NCBI GenBank assembly: GCA_029532415.1
Contig: JAQOTA010000062.1
Span: 806,001-870,000, forward strand
DNA length: 64,000 nt
Direction: 5' to 3'
Source of the DNA: Marasmius tenuissimus
Taxonomy: Eukaryota > Basidiomycota > Agaricomycetes > Agaricales > Marasmiaceae
Shown: positions 23,605 to 33,769 of the stretch, piece after piece
How positions within the stretch are numbered: position 1 is the stretch's first letter
Layout: each line of letters starts with the position of its first letter
Position numbers and translations under genes: made by a program
Notes under the pieces: model-generated
What the model was told of the DNA's origin: nothing
What the model saw: the letters and a program-made list of their open reading frames with translations, nothing else
Database searches by the model: none

Positions 23605-24885
23605 TCACTCGAACGTAGCCATAATGGTCCACTTGCGGTTATCGGCCTCTGGGAAGACGATAGAACGAGGGCCGTAGAAGACCTAAAAGCACGAGTTACA
23701 AGACCGAGACGATACTTTGAGAATCCAAACGCACCTCATCGTCAACCTCGTCCTGTTTCCGGGGAAGACAATGCATAAACTTCCAATCGGGATTAGCTCC
23801 TCCTTCACGGCAAAGAGCTTCAGTAACTTGATAACCCGCGAAATCCTGCAACCTCTGTGCTTTTTCGGCTTCTTGTCCCATCGAGATCCTAAGGGAAAAG
23901 GAATCGTCAATCACCCCACACCCACGAAAAAAAAGAAGAAAAAACCATACCAAGTATCCGTAACAACTACATCCGCGCCCTTAACCGCCTCCCTCGGATC
24001 ACTCCCCCACCAAATCCCTTTATCGCACCCCAACTCCTCCACCCTCTTCCACACCTCCGGCGGAGCCCTATACTTCTCCGGACTAGCCACCCTCAACTGG
24101 TGCCCCAACCGCGGATACGTAACCAGCATATCATGCAGCACGTTCGCAGAGTCGCCCACATACGCGACGGTCAACGGACGGAGGTCGGGTAGGGGTTGTG
24201 GTTTTTCCCCGCGTCGGCGGGTGTCTTTCATAGATGATTTGAGGTGGGAGTAGTCTTCCACCCCTACCCCCCCTCCCGCTCCCCCCTTTTGGGTTTTGGG
24301 GTTAAACTCGTGAGCGTGTTCGTGTAGTGTGAGAAGGTCTGCCAAGATCTGTGTCGGATGCCAGAGGGATGAAAGAGCGTTGATCACCGGGACTGGAGAG
24401 TATTTCGCTAATTCCTACACACACACACACACACCCCAAAAGGTTTCAGTATCCCCATTCCCCACCCAAAAGAAACAAAACCGCACCTCAATCTCCTCAT
24501 GCCCCCCAACCCTCGCAAACACCCCCTCACACATCCCCCCAACCACCCTCGCCGTATCCCTCACACTCTCATTAACCCCAACCTGCACATCCTCCTTCCC
24601 CAAAAACAACGCCCGCCCACCCAACAACGACGCGCTGGTCTCACTCGCCAGTCGGGTCCGGGTGCTTCGTTTTGAGAACATCAGCGCGACGGTTTTGTTG
24701 AATAGGCTTTGGGAAGGTAACCGGAGGGATTTGGTGCGGGTGGAGGTGGTGGTGGTGGGGGATTGGGGTTTTAACCAGGGTTTGGTGATTTGTTTGCAAA
24801 AGTGGGAGTGTTGGAGGAGGCGCTGGATTTGGGGGACGGTGAGGTCGGCGAGGGTCATTAGGTGGGGTGGGGTTAGTGGGCTCAT
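23605..24885 (-). CDS. ARG3: Ornithine carbamoyltransferase, 364 aa
   Basis: Minus-strand exons 24885-24487, 24414-23951, 23888-23735 and 23682-23605. The enzyme makes citrulline from ornithine and carbamoyl phosphate in arginine synthesis. Diagnostic motifs are present: the carbamoyl-phosphate loop [19 protein letters not shown] and HCLPRK; the end WTIMATFE fits the family. Two insertions are unusual: a Thr/Ser/Pro-rich stretch after residue 35, and about 40 residues between TLHEHAHEF and [11 protein letters not shown], beginning with a glycine run and ending in a basic RRRGEK segment. The first ATG is at 24885. The in-phase region upstream of it has no ATG, so a long mitochondrial presequence is not evident, although fungal homologues usually have one. 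Confidence 0.93.
24419..24434. repeat. (AC)n microsatellite in ARG3 intron 1
   Basis: About eight AC units next to the acceptor of ARG3 intron 1. On the coding strand the run forms a GT-rich tract just before the AG. Confidence 0.8.
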
Positions 24886-25947
24886 TGTCACTGGAAGGGA
24901 GTGAAAGAGTAACGACTCCGAGTCAAATGGAGTCTGAGAGAAAAAACGCACGCGTGGGGTTGGGGTCAAATGAGCGCCAGCGGGCGTCTAAATGGCTTTT
25001 TTTTGCTTCTTGCCCCCGTCACCGTGCGCTGGTGGTCTTCGCGTCTATTTTTCACGATTTTCTTGTGCTCTGCTCCCTTGAATACTCGCCTTGCTTTTAG
25101 ATGCAACGGGAATGGCCTCGACATTGCTTTACGCACAAACAGTACCCTTCTACTGCATTCATGAATCATTGAAGAGTTGTGGCATTGCGAGTCAGTGGCT
25201 CAAGTAGACTTCCAACGAACGTATCGTTTATTCCTCCCGTCATCCAAACGAAACTACGCCCCCAGCACCTGCGGTTGCTCAATTATCATCTCGGTCATGA
25301 CTCGAACGGGACAACCAGACTGCCCAGAAAAATCACTTTGCTGCACCTCATCGACATCTTTCCGCCCAACTTTACGGTCCTAATGTATCTTCGAACTTCA
25401 GCAGACCTACTTTCCCCTTTTCTCTCATTTCGTCACCCACCTGAAGTGCCTTCTAAATGAAAGACCTCATTCCGACACTCGATTCAAGTTGCTGCGAGTC
25501 GGCACCACCTAATTGGATCACCACTCAGTCGTTCACGCTTGACGCTCATAATTATTTCACTTCTCTCCGATATCACAGTCGCTGGATTTCCGTGGACGAG
25601 CGCCGTCCATTTCAACGTTAAGGGGTGATGATGACCATAGGGTCGGATAAGATTGATCTTCAAATGGCGTGTCATAGAAATTTCAACTTGCCGCCCCCCA
25701 GCTACCAGCACCACAACTTCATTCTTGTAGCATCCAAAAAGTGTCCTCAAATACCCCCACCTATCTCACATCGTCCTTTCACTACCCCTCAATGGAAATC
25801 GACGCTGGACTTGCCTCCGCGTCCAAAGTAAAAAAAAAAGTCTACATCAGTCCCGTTTACATGGGGTTCCCGGACAACGAGTCGGAACAATGTTTGTCGT
25901 TTGTCGTCCGTATTGCTGACAGTGACAGTCTCCTGCCTGGTTCGTAT
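24886..25947. other. Intergenic, no confident gene
   Basis: ARG3 upstream region followed by sequence with short frames only. A 93-codon frame at 25179-25460 (+) lacks an ATG start, and a frame at 25741-25989 (+) has low-quality composition. Neither is supported. Confidence 0.4.
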
Positions 25948-26346
25948 CTACACCCTGGCCAGGTGCCAAGCGCGAAAAATCCTGAATGAGCCAGCCAGGA
26001 TCAGCCCATACAGTACGAGGGAGACCCGAAAGAAGTTGAGTTTATCCGGATCGTGGTCACTGGTTGAACCACCTCGAAACTTGGCCTTTCTCCACCCATT
26101 CGCGACAATCAGCGGTGCCCCCTTGCGTCCCTTGAAGATCTGCCGTAGTAGGTGCTTGAATCTCGGAAGTGAAAGGTACTTTTGTTGTCTACTACACGGA
26201 TATTTGCCCCTTTGGATCTTGATTTTGAACCGGTTTATCATGATGAGCCTACGTAAAGTGAAGAAAGGGGGGAGGTTTTGATTAGAGATGAAGCGGACGT
26301 CGTTGTTCGTGGTAGGTAGGAGGACAAGACGTTCGACGCGCTGCAT
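25948..26346 (-). CDS. Unidentified small protein, possible tail-anchored, 132 aa
   Basis: One uninterrupted frame with a true ATG at 26346. The middle is very basic (RFKIKIQRGKYPC, IFKGRKG) and the C-terminal 30 residues are hydrophobic (FFRVSLVLYGLILAGSFRIF), as in a tail-anchored or small membrane protein. No family recognised, and an extra exon cannot be excluded. It could also be an exon of the adjacent minus-strand gene, but that gene appears to stop at 26478. Confidence 0.35.
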   Translation of the reverse strand: MQRVERLVLLPTTNNDVRFISNQNLPPFFTLRRLIMINRFKIKIQRGKYPCSRQQKYLSLPRFKHLLRQIFKGRKGAPLIVANGWRKAKFRGGSTSDHDPDKLNFFRVSLVLYGLILAGSFRIFRAWHLARV

Positions 26347-26477
26347 TGCGGTGAAGAATTAGAGATGGGATAATGTTGTGTTCAGAGTATTCCGCAACGG
26401 ACCTTTGGTTTGACTCGTTGAGGCTCAGAGGAACAGGGACTAGAGCGCCGACGATGGGGTGGCATTAATACGGAATT

Positions 26478-27308
26478 CTAGAGAAACCAGGTATGCGACC
26501 ACCGCGGTGGCTTACTATAGGAATCAAGTGCCTGATCACGCTGTCTTCTGACAACCGAACTGGGACGATAGGATGTAACTGCAGAGTGCCGGAGCTCAAA
26601 CGTCTCCGAAAAGCTACCATCTGTCCACGCGCACGTAAATGTCGCCCGAGTCTTCAAAGAGTGCCTTGAATTGAATGAATCGCATCGAAGTATCCTCGAC
26701 GATCGGTCTTCTGAGAATCGGATGGTCATCGACAACTAATACGCCAGTGAAGGAGTTGACCGTTTTTTGTGGAGAAAGCGACGTGGGCCTGATGAGCTCA
26801 AACGTTGGAATCTATTTCATGTGGCCAGGGACAGCCAGGGGGAACGGTTAGACAGCAGTAAACTTACCATGTCACTCAGCTCGATCTTGGTTGGGACGGG
26901 GCACGAGTGAGTTGTCCACAAAAGGACGTATACGGAGGGTACATTGAAAGACTCGACATCATTCCTCTTGTTTTGCGAGTTGAAATCGAGGTGCTGTATA
27001 TGGTTACTCTGAGTATAGTCACAGTGAGGAACGAAGCTTTCTGACCCATGAAGATGATCTAGGGGTTTGCCGGCGATACGATTCGAGCTTGATGTTGGAG
27101 TCAACTCGACATCCTCGATGGCCTGTGTTGTAGGGGGTTTTTCCAACAAAGTGTCACGGTGGCAGAATATTCCGATTCGCCGTCCGAGTTCCAACACGGA
27201 TGGAGTTGAGACTAGTGAAGTGGATGTAACAGTGGATGTTGCAATTTGAGACCCGGCGCTGGATCCAAGGCACCACTCAAGGGCAGCGGCATGGTGGTTC
27301 GGGTGCAA
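26478..27308 (-). CDS. 3' part of an unidentified gene (5' end not resolved)
   Basis: Three exons join in phase on the minus strand: about 27308-26868, 26811-26618 (donor after VRVDR), 26514-26478. The encoded sequence, for example TKIELSDM joined to IPTFELIRPTSL and VLVVDDHPILRRP, looks like a folded protein with a mix of charged and hydrophobic residues, but I do not know the family. The first exon has no in-frame ATG, so a start exon must lie further right (27310-27700), where I could not place it. VLVVDDHPILRRP superficially resembles a response-regulator phospho-acceptor motif. The context does not support a receiver domain. Confidence 0.45.
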
Positions 27309-27869
27309 GCAGTTTTAGCGCCCTAAACACCCTTACTCCCAACCGTCACCTGTCCACAACTTTGCTCCTCAAGTACAGTCCTCAATTTCTGCGCTATCTT
27401 TGAACTGAAACCTATACATCAACCATATTGCTCATAATTTTTGTCACGTCTGGAGTTTTCGATGTTTTTTTTTTACCTGCGTAGGTTCCTCAAGCCCTCT
27501 GGGGCTTCTTTCGAAACTACGATCGCTTCCGACCATATTGCATTTACAACGTCACAACTTGAGTGAAAGGTGGGTCTTTAACTATGCTCATTTCAGTGGC
27601 CTTGTTTATGACCGTCAACGATAAACGCTGTCAAGAAACAGGGACAGAAAGCAACTCGGAATCCGTCGCGGTAGAAGCCTCATTTGAACTTGCTTTCAGC
27701 GGCGGGCGCTATCAATTCCTTTCGAGTATGCTGGACCATTGATGAATGCTGCAAGTTGGATGATGGCTGCTGTCGATGTTACTCTGAGCATGGGAATCAT
27801 GCATGTACTCGTATGTCCAATAACTTCGTTTCTCTTCAAACCAGGTCTGCGTTATCCGTTTTTACAGAT

Positions 27870-28448
27870 TACTCCTGAAATCGGAACCTTTGTGGCGTAT
27901 CAAGGAGACCCAAAAGTCCCCTAATCTGCGGCGTATATACTGGTGCTTCTCCCTACATGTCTTTGACAACTTTGAAGTCAATGATCAAGGGGTAGTTGTT
28001 CAGCCTGCCAAAGAACGTTGTCGGTTCTGTGAAACCACCGATAGCGAGAGGGACAAACGGCAACGCACACCCTTTCGATCGCAGCATTCTGTGTGATAGA
28101 AGTTCTGGGCATTCATGAAAATGGCCGCTGGCAGACCAACACGGGAGCTCTTCATTTCGATTCAACATTCCAAGGCACATACGAAGTCACCTCTGGAACA
28201 CGGACGACCTACACAATCGCATAGACAGACAGTTGACTTTCGGATACATTTGGGCTCCGACCCCCCAGAGTTACATTCCATCGTTCAAGCTCGACGTTTT
28301 GGCTTCAGAAACCGTGTGCTCAGGTACTGGATCCTATGGAATACGGGATTACGGAGGTGTTTCCGCATCGAAACCTCATTCTGAGACCATTCAATGTGGG
28401 CAATTTTGCCACTCGCCATTGACCCCGAGCGTCAGAATGAGCGCCTAG
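27870..28448 (+). CDS. Candidate multi-exon gene, unidentified, start unresolved
   Basis: Three pieces join in phase 0: an exon ending at 27991 (after EVNDQG), 28045-28185 (ending DSTFQGTYE) and 28233-28448 (beginning FGYIWAPTPQSYIP). The sequence looks like a small beta-rich protein (IHENGRWQTNTGALHF). The 5' end may continue upstream to about 27700. I do not recognise a family. It lies directly upstream of the 194-aa gene on the same strand. Confidence 0.35.
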
Positions 28449-28579
28449 TTCTCTGAGTCTCGTATTTAAGCCACCCACCGTCGTTTCTGGTAAAACCATT
28501 CCTCTGAATCTCAGCGAGTCTGACCAAGGTTCGTTGCGGAATACCCAAAGCCATCTACTTTACTGACAACCCATTACAG

Positions 28580-29164
28580 ATGCCCGCAATGCAACCGCGC
28601 AGCGCTTCAAATGTCCTGTTTTCATACCATGACAACGACGTCCACTTCCTTTCCAAGGCATTCAATTTCCCTGCATTCGGGGGCTCTTCGTACACCATCA
28701 ACGAATATAGCATCACCAGTAATCAGGATCCAAATGGGAAGATTCGGGCCGGTAACAGAGTGCCTTTCACGACCCAAGACCAAATGGGCCAACTCCGCTT
28801 CACGGTGGGACGCAAGGGCAGTCGCGATGTCGCAAACTGGTGGAAGGGTAGAGTTTCGGCTTCTCAGACCACGTTCAACCACGATCCAGACAGCCTCAAC
28901 TTTGCGTTCCTTGGATCCCTCGAACTCAAAGTGTTCAACGAGCCTGATCCCGGATGGCTCATTCAGGATATCGCTCTTGGTCAGGGTACCAGTGGAACCT
29001 CGAACAATTGGTGGTTTGGAGGCAAGAATTGCCAACATACGGATGACAACACTGTTCGTTGCACTGGGTTCCGTGAAAAGAGGGCGCCCGCAGACTTTTA
29101 CTTTGGACGCGGAGGGAATTCGGCGGATGAAGTCCAGCTCAAGCGCGTCGATTTCCATGATTGA
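28580..29164 (+). CDS. Orphan intronless protein, 194 aa
   Basis: A single uninterrupted frame from an ATG at 28580, with no signal peptide. The sequence is rich in aromatic and polar residues with alternating patterns (GQLRFTVGRKGSRDVANWW, LELKVFNEPDPGWLIQDI, SNNWWFGGKNC), suggesting an all-beta fold such as a jelly roll or lectin-like sandwich. Three Trp pairs or singles sit near predicted loops. I do not recognise a named family. Absence of introns is unusual next to the intron-rich neighbours. Confidence 0.65.
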   Translation: MPAMQPRSASNVLFSYHDNDVHFLSKAFNFPAFGGSSYTINEYSITSNQDPNGKIRAGNRVPFTTQDQMGQLRFTVGRKGSRDVANWWKGRVSASQTTFNHDPDSLNFAFLGSLELKVFNEPDPGWLIQDIALGQGTSGTSNNWWFGGKNCQHTDDNTVRCTGFREKRAPADFYFGRGGNSADEVQLKRVDFHD

Positions 29165-30087
29165 CATAGAGAGACCTGAGTGGTGAGAGATTAGATTCAA
29201 TTCGGATATCTCAAGTTCTGACAATGCTCTCTACTCAGGACGGTTACTACATAGTCGTTTGTACCTGCGATCGTGGAGTGAGATTGTCTAGGAATAGTAG
29301 TTCCAGAGCGAGCGAATCAATTTTTCTGGGTTTCAGCCCACTAGTACCAGTCCAATTCACGTGAAGGTTGGATCGCGAGAAATTGAAACTGAGATGTGGT
29401 GGCTGGCGCTCTTGTGGCAACATTGATCACCACTCGGCGCTAAATACACGTTGGGCCTCCTCCTCGAGCCTTCGTATCCTCAGCAGGCTTTCGAAATACC
29501 GTTCTAGTCAAGCTCCAGCGAGCTGCCCGTTGTACTTTTGTGTTTCTCAGAGCCATTCCACAGTTTACGCCACTTAAGAGGTGGGAGTCTATGTCGCGTC
29601 AGTCCGTAATGCGATATACCGAAGAAATACACGAAGGAAGAAACTACTCACCCTACCGGACATGGGAGGCCAGTGTGTCGAGAAAGGGCACCAATACTCA
29701 GGTGTGTTCTACATATACAGCGACATTCAATGCACAAAAAGAGCTCGTCAAATGTAGCATCTGTTCTTCAAGAGATAGGTGTGTTCGAGCCTCGATGATA
29801 TGTACGAACCCCCTGCAGGCCAAGTCGACTTGACCTATGAACAGGAAGTTAATCATCCACTCAAACTCTATGTAGATCACCTGAACCAGTGAAATGTACA
29901 TTTCATCGCTGTAGCCTCTCGCTGAGTACCAAATTCAAGTTGGGCTATTTTTGTGCTCTCGTAACCGTGGGAATAGGCACCAATGTAATTAACACGTCCA
30001 TATGCATGCCAGTGATTTTTCATTAATCATTTCTCCTTTGTTTCTCCTCTTCCCCTCATCCTCCGCGTCCACCAAGGTCCACCAGCG
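29165..30087. other. Intergenic upstream of the CAP59-family gene
   Basis: No gene recognised. A pyrimidine-rich run at about 30028-30075 precedes the ATG at 30088 and is probably its core promoter. Confidence 0.45.
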
Positions 30088-32379
30088 ATGGCCTTCTCGT
30101 TGCCACGTCGACGCAATCTCTTCCGTCTCTTTTTCCTCGCTGGCGTCTTCATTTTCTTCCGTTTGACCTTCTCGTCCTCACATCCGTCACATTCATTTTC
30201 AACGTCACGTTCACACCAGATTGAGGAACACAACTTTCTCGAGCGGAATACGAGACCAGACAAGTCGTTGAATGTACAAAAACACACGTTCTTGCAATCT
30301 CGTATGGGAAGAATAGAAACAGAAGATTGGCTTGCACCAGTTATACAGAACGGGATATACGACTATTGGGATCGTTACCAAGTACCTTAGTGAGTCTGAG
30401 TCTCAACATACGATTGGCGTCCTCGAAAACTGATGTCTTCGACGATTCTCCCCGTCAGCATTGCCGATGCGCCAGGCATAGACACCCAACACGTCCTCAG
30501 TGCCATCGACCAGCTCCTCTCATTGAACGGTTGGGTCGCAGCTCTCTGCCCAACCCTCACCCGTCCCTTTGGTCAAAACAAAAATGAAGACCTGTATGAC
30601 GAACTCATCAAACAAGACCACCTCTACTTCATCGCAATCGTCATTCACTCTGCCGACCACTTCCTCGTAGACCAATTGGCTGTCATAGTCCAACTCGCGA
30701 AGCGACTCGGGACCAACAATATTTTCGTTTCGATGCTTGACTACGGCTCGGTGGACTCGACGGAAACGTTGACGGATCTATGCGAAGCCGTGTTGACACT
30801 ACTGGGCGTGCCGTTTCGGATAAGGAGGGTTGCTACAATGACGGAGGATTCCGCCGCTGCTTATTATCCTCTCGAGGAAGCGCATATGAGGAATCTGGCA
30901 TTGGAGCCATTGAAGGAACTAGATGCGAGAAGAGGAATCCGGTTTCACCGTGTTATCTGGTTGAAGGGATTTACGTGCCCCAACGATGTCCTTGAGACGA
31001 TCAAAGTCAGCTTCGCGAATGATGCTGCTATGGTGTGTGGGATGGATTGGGCGGAACATAATGGGTTCTTCATTTTCTCTGATAGGTGAGAGTGAAATCT
31101 CTCTTCTTTCTTTCACAAGAACCTTCCCTAACTCTGCAACTTTCTTTCCTCCACACACAGATGGCGAACGCGCGACATTACAGGCGACCAATTCCGCCAG
31201 TCCAAATCGACCTCCAAACCTGACTCAGTACCTCCCCGCGACACTGTAGGAGCTTCTCGCTACGCCCAGCATCTCCCCTTCCAAGTGTTTTGCTGTGAAT
31301 CCGGTACACACGTCGTCGATCCCGGTCAATCCTATTATCGAGGGATCTCCTACCGAGCGGGGACAGATTTCCAGAATCTGAGTCGAGCGGATGCCGTTGT
31401 CGAGAATGTGAGAAGTCCGGGGGCACCGTGTTTGGATAGTAGTCAGGCCTGGTTTTGTCGGGATCTGTGGGTTGAGAGTGCGAGGGAGGGAAGGCAGGAC
31501 ACGGGGAGTACTGGGTTCGCGGCCAGGATCAAGAAGAGGTGGGTGGATGTTGCGAAGAGGGATCCGCTTATGGATCATGCGAGAAGGAAGGAGCGTGTTA
31601 AGAGGCAGGTGCAGGATGAAGAAGAGCGAGCCAACGAGAAGGAGGGTGAAAACAAGGACGAGAACAAGGGCGAGGTCAAGGAAGAGGTTAAGGACGAGGT
31701 TAAGGACGAGGTTAAGGACGAGGTTAAGGACGAGGTTAAGGACGAGGTTAAGGACGAGGTCAAGGAAGAAATTAAGGACGAGAATAAGGACGACAACGAA
31801 AAGAGGCAACAAGCCCAAGTTCCCATTAAAGAAAAGGAAGCACCTGCCCCAGGTCGAGAAGCCGACGTCCACATCATAGACGCCGACGGAATGCCCAAAA
31901 AGCTCGAGGAAGTCGTCGACGACGCCCGTCCAAAGCAGCGTGAAGGTCAGGTCGCCGACGCAGATGCCAATGCCGGTTCCGACTACGACGCCATCAGTGA
32001 CGAGGATGGTGGAAACGTCGTTCCTCAAGGGGGCGACCACAAACCGCCAACGATACCAAACTCCGTCTTCCGACCTGCGAAAATCCTTGTGAACCCTCGG
32101 TGTCCGACGACGTATGCTGGCGTTAGTCACACCCAGTTGGCGGTGGATCTTTTTGGAGATGGGGACGATATTGCTGCAAAGGGTGTTCGGAAGTACGTTG
32201 TAGAGAATTGGGAGGGGGCTCCAGAGAGTTTTGTTTGTCAGGAGCAAAAGTAAGTTCTGCTTCCTGCTCAAGCTGCAATGGTTCTAATCTCTTCTTTCAG
32301 GCAAACGGGTGGACGCAAGGCCCCAAAAACGCAGAGACGGTTAGGGTTCTCGATTCATGACGAATTACAGAAACGGTGA
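30088..32379 (+). CDS. CAP59-family (GT69) glycosyltransferase-like protein, 698 aa
   Basis: Exons 30088-30389, 30459-31085, 31161-32249, 32301-32379. The N-terminus is a type II anchor (basic RRRNLFRLFF followed by hydrophobic residues to about 28), as in Golgi transferases. Recognisable family segments include IADAPGIDTQHVLSAID, FVSMLDYGSVDSTETL, HRVIWLKGFTCPNDVL, MVCGMDWAEHNG and, after the third exon begins, QVFCCESGTHVVDPGQSYYRG. The family includes Cryptococcus CAP59/CAP60 and the alpha-1,3-mannosyltransferase CMT1, acting in extracellular glycan synthesis. Unusual here is a charged Lys/Glu/Asp insertion of about 150 residues containing six perfect EVKD repeats (residues 485-508) before the last conserved block (ILVNPRCPTTYAGVSHT). 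It is not a capsule gene by context, only by family. Confidence 0.88.
31672..31779 (+). repeat. In-frame 12-bp minisatellite coding EVKD
   Basis: Six perfect tandem copies of a 12-bp unit occupy 31684-31755. Degenerate copies (EVKE, EIKD, ENKD) lie on both sides. The repeat keeps the reading frame of the CAP59-family gene, so unit gain or loss changes protein length by four residues. Confidence 0.92.
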
Positions 32380-33769
32380 TAGTTTGGGTTAGATTTTATT
32401 TCTCGGTCTATGATCGGTTGTCGGATTGCTCTGTGCTCTGGACGCTTAGTTTGTAGTTACTTATTGTACCCTCATGTATCTATTAACCACAGGATGGATC
32501 GGAATTTGGCTTACGTCGACATGGCAGAGAGAATAGGTGGCACCCAAGAGGACCCATCATCGGAGACTGGTCTGTAGGACTGCGGAAATGAAACCTATGT
32601 TTTGAACATGTTGGACTCTGGAGGAGACGTGTTGGAAGTTGTAACATCCGCGATAAAACCTCTCAAAGAGCACGTGTGCCGGGAGCTGTGCCCCAACCCT
32701 AACCGTTATCACGAGAATCCCTTCTCCGACTCACGCTCGACACGACTCAGACATCGAACTCTAGCTCAACACAAACGAAACAGGTCCAGCGGGGCCAATG
32801 TACTGCGTAGACATAGCCAGCGCAGTCGATTCGTCGAGTGTCTTCATCCGCTAGGCGGATAATACCACGCCCAATCCACAACATTCTCAGGATCGGTCTT
32901 TGTTGTAGCCAACTTCAATGTTCTCGGAGTCAGTCTTCAGCTTGCTCTTCCACCTCTCTCTATCTCAAGCACCCTCCAACCACAGATGATCAAGCAATTT
33001 TCGAACACATCCCGACACCCGTTTCTCAGGAGATTCAAGCATGCCCACTAAACCTGGTATCACCCAACCAATCTTCGATCATCACCCAACCGTCCGTCGA
33101 ACTCCTACTGCAGAACACGATTTGATCCCACTTTGTTCTCCTAAAAGACGATGATGTTGCGTGGCCTCTGGCTAGATTCACGAACCTGTCCAAGCCAGGG
33201 TTGTTATTGGGAAGAGACGGCGGTTCTGAAGAGATACTGCTAGGCCGTTGGAGTGCTTCAGGAATACAGGTAGTGTACGAGTGCCACCTGCTACAATGTA
33301 ATGGTCTGGTACCCTACCTTTCCGTTTATTGCCGGAATGAGATTTTGGGTTCTTCCCGTTCTTCCCATCATATTCCCTCGCCGCTGGATGCCATCTGCAT
33401 CGTACTTGCAACACTGTTGCAAATCACGGTGGACGCGACATCAGATTCTGATACTCCCAGTGATGCCTGCTGACTGAGGCGACGGACTTGGTTGGTCGCC
33501 ATGTCTTGCGCAAGTATGTCCTCGTGTTCTCGTTCATCCATAAGTAGAAGCTCACATCATGCAGCGGCGATGCTTGGCTACAATAGCTCAGCACCCTGAG
33601 AAAGGTGGCAGGTTCGAGCACGGCCTTTCTACCGCTACCACTACTGCTTTCACCTCCTTCTACCGGCAACCTTTCGTTAGTCGAACGACGGAATCCCGAC
33701 CCTTTCATCGAAGGAATCCCGCCTCTTCACTCGTACCCACTTCTGCCTGTGACATCCTTTCGAGGAAAT
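32380..33769. other. Spacer between the CAP59-like and NLR genes, with relic sequence
   Basis: It holds a decayed copy of the SKT5 promoter and 5' end (listed separately) and otherwise short frames only. The part from 33480 to 33769 leads into the NLR start and probably carries its promoter. Confidence 0.5.
32545..32965 (+). pseudogene. Decayed copy of the SKT5-like gene 5' end and promoter
   Basis: This stretch parallels 39330-39905 in order and orientation. Shared landmarks are CCCATCATCGGAGACTGG (32548 and about 39325), the TGCCCC(C)TAACCCTA region, AAACTCAACACAAA-like sequence near the start, GCCAGCGCAGT, CGGATA(A)T, CTCAGGATC and GTAGCCAAC/GCAGCCAAC followed by TTCTCGGAGT. Frame and start are destroyed, so this is a relic and not a gene. 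It lies upstream of the NLR gene. Confidence 0.72.

Noticed and set aside
26618..26811. VLVVDDHPI-like motif as a response-regulator receiver domain
   Set aside because: Only the DD-containing motif is present; the rest of the fold, including the phospho-acceptor Asp strand and Lys, is absent.
31472..31879. 135-codon plus-strand frame with RTRL repeats
   Set aside because: Shadow of the EVKD repeat in another frame of the same exon.
31225..32271. 348-codon open frame on the minus strand
   Set aside because: It is antisense to the well-supported CAP59-family exon. The openness comes from the minisatellite, which reads as VLNL repeats on the other strand.
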